Of a stretch of 64,000 bases of DNA, positions 51,762 through 59,700 are shown in pieces. The stretch spans positions 38,575,135 to 38,639,134 of the forward strand of contig CM051517.1 of assembly GCA_028015205.1 (NCBI GenBank), read 5' to 3'. Position 1 is the first letter of the stretch; every line of letters starts with the position of its first letter. Under the pieces are notes generated by a model, which was given only the letters and a program-made list of their open reading frames with translations, searched no databases and was not told the DNA's origin. The translations under genes were made by a program, and so were the position numbers. This stretch comes from Mytilisepta virgata. Its lineage: Eukaryota > Mollusca > Bivalvia > Mytilida > Mytilidae.

Positions 51762-51885
51762 GTGGCAGACCCAGGTTTTCAAGAAGGGGGGGCATCAACT
51801 TGGGGCGAGGACTATGGAGGAAGCCTTGAGGCCCCAGAAGCTTTTGGGTAAATGCTGCAAAATCCTGCATTCTGAGTGATTTCAT
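51762..51885 (+). repeat. Degraded copy of the 'CAGTGGC' repeat seen at 61-160
   Basis: CAGTGGCAGACCCAGGTTTTCAAGAAGGGGGGG then a G/C-rich segment ending GCCCCAGAAGCTTTTGGG, in the same order as the copy at the window start read on its minus strand. The 96-codon minus frame here includes this repeat and is not a gene. Confidence 0.5.
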
Positions 51886-53894
51886 GGGTGTTTTGTTCAC
51901 ATCCTGAATTACAAGTTTCATCCAGATAATTTCGATAAGATGGTCAAATTCATTCTTAACTGACAAATACTTTTTAGTAATATAACCTGAAGTGACACAA
52001 CACAACATAAAACATTTAAAAAACTTAAAAACAACAAAACACAACTAAAATATAATGAGCAACTCTATCAAAAACTGGGAGTTCAGACCAGGTGTACTGG
52101 TATGGTAAGCTTCCTCTGCAACATTTAAATACATCATAATGATTCATATCCACCCGGATATGACAATATATGATGGTCACTACTAAATTGTGTAAAACCG
52201 TTTAAATAGAAGTCTAATTTAACTGAAGTGAATATACTGCTAACTGCTAAACAGACTCATGGACCAAGATTTCTACAGGTAACGGGGAAAAATGCATGTC
52301 ATGGTTACTCTTTGTGTTCGAGTGCTTGAACTAATGAAAGGAATGAAATGATCCAGTGTGGCAATCATGAGTGATAAAACACACTATATAGAGAAGAGGA
52401 CTTCAGACCAAGACCTATAGTCAACTACACATGCATTTACTACACGAATGAATAAAGATGAATACTCACGAAAACAATTTTCACGGGTTTTTTTTCAAAA
52501 GGGGCGGGAACGTTTTTTCTTTGATGTGCTATCTCGACTCTTCGACAGATAAAATTTAAATTAATTTCATATTAGTACAAACTTTAACAAAAATAAGAAG
52601 AAATAGTCATTTTCTTTTCCCCCAGACACCGTGCAAGTAACTTTTTAACGAAACGAGCAGACCTTCGGCAAACGCGTTCGAATATTTTCTATTAGTAATT
52701 TTCTTCAATCAGCTAAAATTGAAAGAGGTCATGTTTGTATCTTTATAAATAAATTTTATTAAATTATCGCTGATAGTTAATAAGAAACCACTATTTTTTA
52801 ATTGTATATTTCTATTGTTGAAAAAATTAATTCACTAATTATTCATAAAATGATCTCTTTAAATAATGAACCAAATACTGTGTATTGGGCATTAGTAATG
52901 AAAATAAAAAGCTAATTGGCATTTCAAATTTCCAGGATTATAATGTCTTCTTTCATCATAACAGTTCATATAAATATTTTGCATGTAATATTTTTCTATT
53001 GAACTATATCTGATCAGTTCAAGTATGATCCGTAAAAAACTTCTGTTTTATAGGCCAAACAGAGTTCAGTCAACATCCTCATAAGTCAGGATGAAGTTTC
53101 AAAAGTCACAGTCAGATGCAATAGGTCCCAATAATATTGGGGTGTCAAAAAAAAACAAACAAATAATAGCACAAAATCCCAGATGTGAAGTTTACCGAGG
53201 TGTGGGTTTAGTATTATTTTAAGTTTATTGTGTCATTTATATTAGTATCATCCCACTCAGGATTGTATTGCATAAAGTCAAAATAATTCTTCCTAGTAGA
53301 GTTATATTTAGGGCATCCTCTATTTCATTGCAGAGCATGCAGAACCTTTGATCTCTTGAGATCTTAAGATGTCTACCCTTTTCTATTAAAAGAGTGTGTA
53401 ATAAACAATTTATTATACAATTTTGAAGCCGTTAGAGTATACGTGCATTTTTTTATCAACAATTTATGCCTCGCTGGGCTCAAGGCAGAAATATGGAAAT
53501 CCAAAACAATAAACCAAAACATTGTAGACATCCTCAAATGCCAAATAATAAAAAATAGAAGAAGTCACTAATCAATCATAGCCTGCACTGAAACTACAGG
53601 CTTCGCATTTGTAAATGCAATGAAGGGTTAATTTTAAACCAATATGTAAAATCCCAACCTCCTCCTCAAAATTAGAAAGTATGTATGTGTAAATATGTAT
53701 ATACAATTCGTATTTATTATAAAAACTACTTTAATTCAAAATACTGTCATGATGTTATTTCTTATCCTATAATTATGAAAATATTACGACCAATCTCAGA
53801 AATATTTGAATTTCTTTACATAATTGAATTTTTTCTGTAATTTTGAATTTTTGAGAAATCATTATTTAAATGCAAATAAGATCTAATTTTTCAA
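51886..53894. other. No gene recognised; a less AT-rich stretch at 52.48-52.70 kb
   Basis: At 52480-52700 several CpG-containing phrases (GGGGCGGGAACG, CTATCTCGACTCTTCGACAG, CGGCAAACGCGTTCG) stand out. This might be a promoter or untranslated exon, but no open frame or donor supports a call. Confidence 0.35.
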
Positions 53895-54460
53895 CAAACA
53901 ATCGGCATTCCAATTGGAACCAACTGTGCTCCTCTCCTCGCCGATCTGTTTCTGTACTCATATGAGGCGGAGTTCATTCAAGGGCTACTACGTGAAAACA
54001 AAAAGAAACTAGCCCAATCCTTTAATTTCACTTTTCGTTATATAGACTTTCTACATCCCATCTACCCCAGTGAGCTTGAAATTAAGGATACTACAGATAC
54101 ACCAAAGTCCGCTTCATATTTGGATTTGTTTCTTGAAATAGACAATGAGGGACATTTGAAGACAAAACTTTATGACAAACGTGATGACTGTTAACTTTCC
54201 CTTCTTGAGTAGCAATATACCAGCATCGCCTGCATATAGCGTCTACGTTTGTCAGCTTATCCGATTTGCAAGAGCATGCGTGAATTACCCTGACTTTTGA
54301 CAAAGAGGATTACTGCTGTCACAAAGGCTTCTTAACCGCGATAAGTTCATGTGATCACTTAGGAAATTTTACGGTCGTCATCAGGATTTGATTGACCGTT
54401 ACAGTGTTCCAATATCTAACATGATGTTGGACCTGTTCCCACTGTCGTAACATTTCATAT
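53895..54460 (+). pseudogene. Reverse-transcriptase fragment of a retroelement, internally deleted and frameshifted
   Basis: The frame 53895-54194 reads QTIGIPIGTNCAPLLADLF, then FRYIDF, then SASYLDLFLE and KLYDKRDD before a stop. GIP.G..CAPLLADLF is the palm-domain motif of a Penelope-related or similar reverse transcriptase. YIDF stands where YIDD is expected, and the residues just after it are missing, so the catalytic aspartate pair is broken by a deletion. Beyond the stop, other frames continue the family (IPASPAYSVYVCQLIRFARA, FYGRHQDLIDRYSV) with further breaks. 5'-truncated and dead. The exact clade is uncertain. Confidence 0.8.
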
Positions 54461-54792
54461 GACTCCACCGATTTGTGACTTCCACCGGATTGACTTTGTT
54501 GAACTTCACGACGGGTGTCGTATACGGAGCAGGAACTGCTTACCCTTCCGGAGCACCTGGGTTCACTCCTGGTTTTTGTAGGAGTTCGTGTTGTTCATTG
54601 TTTTTTAATTTTAGTTTTCAGTGTTTATTTATTGTGCTTGTGGTTATTCATTTGTCTTCCCGGGTTTGTCTGTCGAATGGATTACATTTTTGGGATTGCT
54701 CCCTAGGTATATTTATCCTCTTTATGCGTGTCGAAATTATAAAATTAATATTTGTATTTAAAATGTGGATTTAAAAAAAAAAACAAAAAAAA
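54461..54792 (+). repeat. 3' tail of the reverse-transcriptase element
   Basis: It continues directly from the coding remnant (GGAGCAGGAACTGCTTACCC, GAGCACCTGGGTTCACTCC) and ends near an A-rich run at 54772-54791. The block is shared with 34.3 kb. The two overlapping open frames here (63 and 99 codons) are repeat by-products. Confidence 0.65.
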
Positions 54793-54919
54793 TATTCGGT
54801 ATAAATTATAGATATTTCTCTGATCGTCAATACAAATTTCATAAAAATATAACTTCAGGACAAAATTTTTGAAATATTGTAGTAAAGGGAACTCATTTTA
54901 CATAGGTAATGCGCGATAA

Positions 54920-55072
54920 CTCTAAAATATTGTAAATTGTTGACTGGAACTGTTGTGTTCATGCTTATATATTTGAATTTTTTTGTTGTTTTATTATGTA
55001 CTTTTGTACTTCCATGCCTCATGTGAGGCCTTAAGTGAAATAAAAAGTCTTCAAGTCTTCAAGTCTTCATGA
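54920..55072 (+). repeat. LINE-type 3' tail with octamer tandem repeat
   Basis: TGTACTTCCATGCCTCATGTGAGGCCTTAAGTGAAATAAAA, in which GCCTCATGTGAGGC is palindromic, runs into three and a half copies of CAAGTCTT (55048-55070). A conserved 3' end followed by a short tandem tail is typical of some non-LTR retrotransposons. Confidence 0.55.
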
Positions 55073-56635
55073 AAAATATCGAGAAAATGCGAAGTAATAG
55101 CAGACAATTTCAAATTTTCAATTTCTTCAGATTTTAAAACCTTCGTTATTACTGTGTTCTCAAGTCGAGTTTTACACTCTGCTTATTAATGTTCTCCGCA
55201 ACGGATCGTAAACTCGTTGTAAGATGCGTTATTGCATATCTATATATGTTCATTTACGTCACGGAAACAGAATTATGTACAAATAAATAAACTGAAACAA
55301 ACAAACAAGCAATAAATAAATAAATTCTTAATTCTAGAGGAAATAATAAATTAGCCATTTAAATCCTAGTGCCAATTTTAAAACTCAAGACATTGTACAC
55401 GTACAATCATCAGTAATTTGGTCTACTTTTAAGGCAACTACCGTTTGATTGTTAAGAGGGGCGGGCAGGATTTTAAAAAAAGGCAGACTTAAAAATTTGG
55501 TACAAAAAGTTGGAGGCCGAAACAGTTTATTTGATTGACTTTGATTTGTATTTTGTATGAATTTAATGCTATTAGCCAGAAATCACAATTAGTTCCTTTA
55601 CATTTTATTTCAGCATATTGACATATTCTAAAAATACACCATTGATAGAAACTGAACGAATTTAAAATATCCTTAAAGTATAATTTAGAACCCAAGAAAT
55701 TAGGTTAGAGACACCCCGGTAAAACAATAATATCTTATATATTATATGAGATATCTTGAAGTTAGAATAAATAGTAAAACGGCTTGCCATAGAATGTGCC
55801 TAAATTTTGTGTCATAAATATGAACAATGAGTATAGGAAATATATAAAGCTGGAATTTAAAAACAATCAGAAGTCATTTTTTTATAGAATTTGACATTGT
55901 AATGACATGAATAATTATAATCTCTGATTTTCACATGTTTCATGTATAGTGAATATATTTCAATTTGAAGTTAGATTATATTCGGGTAATATTCAAAAGG
56001 ATAGCCTAGTTACGCTCTGTTATTAAATCTACATTTTTAAATTAGTGAAATATCATGATCACCATGTGAGTGATCCAATGTTCAATTCACAAAGTTTGAG
56101 AATGTGGTGTCTATTCGTCATGATGGTTTTGTTATGTTACATTGATTTTCCAACTTTTACATTTCAAACATAATACATATTATAGTGTTATTAAATGGGT
56201 ATTTTCATATAAAGCCTGTATTATGTCCGGGTCAGTCGTGTTGGATCGAGGACAGAAAATCCTGTTTTAGACCTGTATTAATGACCAGTTCCGGTTTTGT
56301 ATTAACTGGACCGTTTTTACTGTATTTCAACACATTAGTTAATAAATTACAATCTGGTGGGTTTGAAGAAAAAACACAACGCACAAACACAATTTGAGTG
56401 AGCAGAAACGGTAAAATCAAACGAAATGCATTCATTTCAATAATCAGCATATTCTCCGTCCATAAATTTGCAAATTAAGTGAAGTGAGGGTGAAGATTTA
56501 AAAAAAAACACATTTGAATTAAGCTTTTTATCCTTACTGTAAACTTTTATGCGCACCGGAAATAGTTTCTTCGAACACCCTAAACATATATCAGAACGCA
56601 ATAAATCTAAAGGGAGATAATCAAATGTTTCTGAA
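55073..56635. other. NDUFS4 upstream region; no other feature
   Basis: AT-rich DNA becoming less so from about 56.2 kb. The 5' UTR and promoter of NDUFS4 should lie at the right end. AAAGGGAGATAAT (56609-56621), a phrase common near bivalve genes and repeats, sits just before the start codon. No TATA box was identified. Confidence 0.45.
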
Positions 56636-56639
56636 ATGA
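56625..56639 (+). promoter_or_regulatory. Short upstream ORF overlapping the NDUFS4 start (ATGA)
   Basis: An ATG at 56625 opens a four-codon frame (Met-Phe-Leu-Lys) ending at TGA 56637-56639. Its stop overlaps the NDUFS4 start codon as ATGA. If the transcript begins upstream, this could reduce or modulate initiation. The transcription start is unknown, so a role is inference. No TATA box is obvious upstream. Confidence 0.4.
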
Positions 56640-56703
56640 CATCGCTTGCCCTTGGTTTACGTTTTGGCATTAAAAATTGCCTCTCAACACCGAAAAACTG
56701 CAG
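56636..56703 (+). CDS. NDUFS4: NDUFS4 coding exon 1 (mitochondrial targeting peptide)
   Basis: Encodes 22 codons beginning [10 protein letters not shown], then two bases (AG) before the donor GTACAA at 56704. Exon 2 supplies the third base (A), making Arg23 and continuing as GLLSKAD. The peptide is basic, hydroxylated and free of acidic residues, as expected for a presequence. It was found by looking for an upstream ATG-led segment that ends in phase 2 at a GT. The donor (CAG|GTACAA) is acceptable but not ideal. A transcript would settle it. Confidence 0.8.
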
Positions 56704-59700
56704 GTACAATATTAGAATATGTCGATTTACATACTTTTTCATATGGATATGAAACTTTTGACAAAATAGGGAAATCAGATCTGTTTTTTTTTTTTCACAT
56801 ATCGCCCAAAATCCAAATATCACTTTCCAACGCTGCATGCTGCATTTTTCCGAATTCGCATGCAACATGGTGAATAACAACCTATTAACGTGAAAAAAAA
56901 ACGGTGCACGGGAAAACCCTGTATCACACTCTTTATCACATCTCCTAGCACATTCCTTTTTAGTTGACCTGTCCTAAAAGGACATGTGAGGTTTTGCCAT
57001 CACATGGCGTCCGTCGTCCATCCGTTGTAAACTTTTTCAAAGATCTTGTCCTCTGAAACCATTTAACTAATTACAGCTATACTTAGTCTGAATGATCCTT
57101 AGGGTATCTAGAATAAAGTTTATGTTTTATTTTCTTGTCGGTCAAGAAACATGGCTGCCGTGGCTAAAAATAGAACATAGGGGGTAAACTGCAGTTTTTG
57201 GCTTATATCTCAAAAACTAAAGCATTTAGAGCAAAACTGACGTGGGATAAAATTGTTCATCAGGTCAAGATCTACATGCTATGAAATTTTCAGACAAATC
57301 GGTCAGCCCTTTGTTGGGTTATTGCCACTGAATTGTTAATTTTAAGGAAATTTTGCAGTTTTAGGTTGTTATATTCAATATTTTTATAGATAAAGACAAA
57401 CTGTAAACAACAAAAATGTTTCGCAAAGTAAGATCTACAAATAAGTCAACATGACTAAAATCTTCAATTGACCCATTATAGGAGTTTTTGCCCTTTAAAG
57501 ACAATTTTTCACATTTTTTTCATCATCTTTGTAAACTTTTAAAAATCTTCTCCTCTGAAACTACAGACTCAATTTCAGCCAAACTTAGGCTGAAAGATCC
57601 TTAGGGTATTAAGTATCAATTGTATGTTTTATTTTCTTGTCCATCGGGAAACATAGCTGCCCTGGTTAAAAATAGAACATAAGTGAAAATGCACATTTTG
57701 GCTCATATCTAAAAAAACTAAAGCAGTTAGGGCAAAATGGACAAGTAGTAAAAATGTTTATGAGGTCAAGATCTACATGTCATGAAATTTTGGTGTACTA
57801 GAGTTCTTCAGGGTGTGAAAATCTCCATATCTACATGTATGGATATGAACAGAGATAAATTACATTATAACCAGTTATTTACCGTAGTATCTGAGTGAAA
57901 GAAAATCTGGTAAATCACAGGAAGTCACAATTGCCAGGGAGAATATCAAAAGATATAGTCCATTTTACTTCAATTTATTTCTGCTAAAATAGATTTTTCT
58001 GTACAGTGTAATAAAAAATATAACTAATCGCTGAATTGAAATACCTGAAATAAACCACTTGTGACCTAACTACAACTGTAAATAACTCGTGCACTGCGCG
58101 CACTTGTGATTTACTGCATAGTTCGGTCATGAGTTGTTTATTTCTGGTATTTGAATTCAGCGATTAGCTATACTATAAATAGTAGAAGTAATGTAATGTA
58201 AATTAGAACCTGAAATAAAAATTTGAGGATTTAATACTTAAAAAGTTTTTAAAAAATTGACCCTATGAGTAAACTAAAACTTATTTTGAATCCAGATATT
58301 GATGTGTTGTTGATTTTATACAGCAATCTGTAGAAATGCAAGAATGAAGTCCATATTGGTCAAACCCTTTATTTCGGGACTAACTGTAACTTTATTCTTC
58401 ATATTTTGAGTTGTTTAAGTATATAATTAAAAATATTGCCTAAAATCGGCTGTTCCTTATATAATAGATTTAATCATTCGTGATTAAGTAATACATTTTG
58501 TCAACAACATTACGTGAATGGTAATAAAATTCATACCAAAGAGAGATTGAAAAATTATTTTTGTATTTTCAGAGGACTTTTATCGAAAGCAGATATAATT
58601 CAAGAGGCTGCAGAAACCAAGAAGAAGAAAGATGTATTGGTAGAAGTTGAAGAGAAGGTTTGTAAAATGTTTGGAAGTCAGTGAAGTTAGCATGTCTTGT
58701 TAATGAATTTTTAAACTAATATATATTCAAGCAAATGTTTGTCAATGTACAGTGTTGCAAGATTAATTAAATACAAACTTTTTGTAATAGAATATAAATG
58801 TCAAAAAACATGTTTTAATTATTGCAATCTCCATCATGTGGCATTTATTGCACTAATATACTATCTCATTTACAGTATGACCTGAATGGAGTAAATTCTT
58901 GTTTTTTTTTTCAGCCAGATATATCAGTACTATCAGGCGTTCCTGAAGAACATATCAAAACACGTCATGTTAGAATTTTCCTTCCTGCAAAGAATGCAAT
59001 GCAGTCAGGTACTTACGGTCAGAGACGTTGGAAGATAGAATTTGATACTCGAGAAAGATGGGAAAATCCATTAATGGGTTGGACATCTACGTAAGTTTAT
59101 TACGTTATCTTAAATTCAGAAATAGACAAATGTTTTAATGTGAAAATGAATGGAAAGAAATCTAAGTAATTTTAATAAAACTTGCTTTTTTGTCGAGCCT
59201 GCGACTTTAGTCGCAGAAAGCTCGACATAGGGATAGTGATCCGGCGGCGGCGGCGTTAAATAACTTCTTAAAGGCTTTATATTTGAGAAGGTGGAAGACC
59301 TGGATGCTTTATACTTTGTATATAGATGCCTTATGTTACGAAGTTTCCGTCTGTCATATGTACATTGTCCTTGACCTCATTTTCATGGTTCAGTGACTAC
59401 TTGAAAAAAAAGTTAAGATTTTTTGTATTGTTAATTTCTCTCTTATTATTAGTAATAGGATAACTATATTTGGTATGTGCGTACCTTGCACTGTCCTCAT
59501 CCCCGTCAGACAGTTTTCAATTGACCTCAACCCCATTTCACGGATCAGTGAACAAGGTAAAGTTTTGGTGGTCAAGTCCATATCTCAGATACTATAAGCA
59601 ATAGGTCTAGTATATTTGGTGTATGGAAGGATTGTAAGGTGTACATGTCCAACTGGCAGTTGTCATCTGACCTTGACCTCATTTTCATGGTTCAGTGGTT

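Larger units (their letters stand above)
56704..58572 (+). other. NDUFS4 intron 1 (1869 bp)
   Basis: GT-AG intron. It holds a minus-strand family A repeat (56962 to about 57795) and a palindromic MITE (58019-58172). I see no other coding segment. Confidence 0.75.

Noticed and set aside
51754..52044. 96-codon frame on the minus strand
   Set aside because: Its C-terminal part is the GC-rich interspersed repeat at 51762-51885 and the rest has no protein-like pattern.
56437..56880. 147-codon open frame on the minus strand
   Set aside because: It lies antisense to NDUFS4 exon 1 and its upstream region, has no recognisable domain, and NDUFS4 exon 1 is supported by splice phase and presequence.
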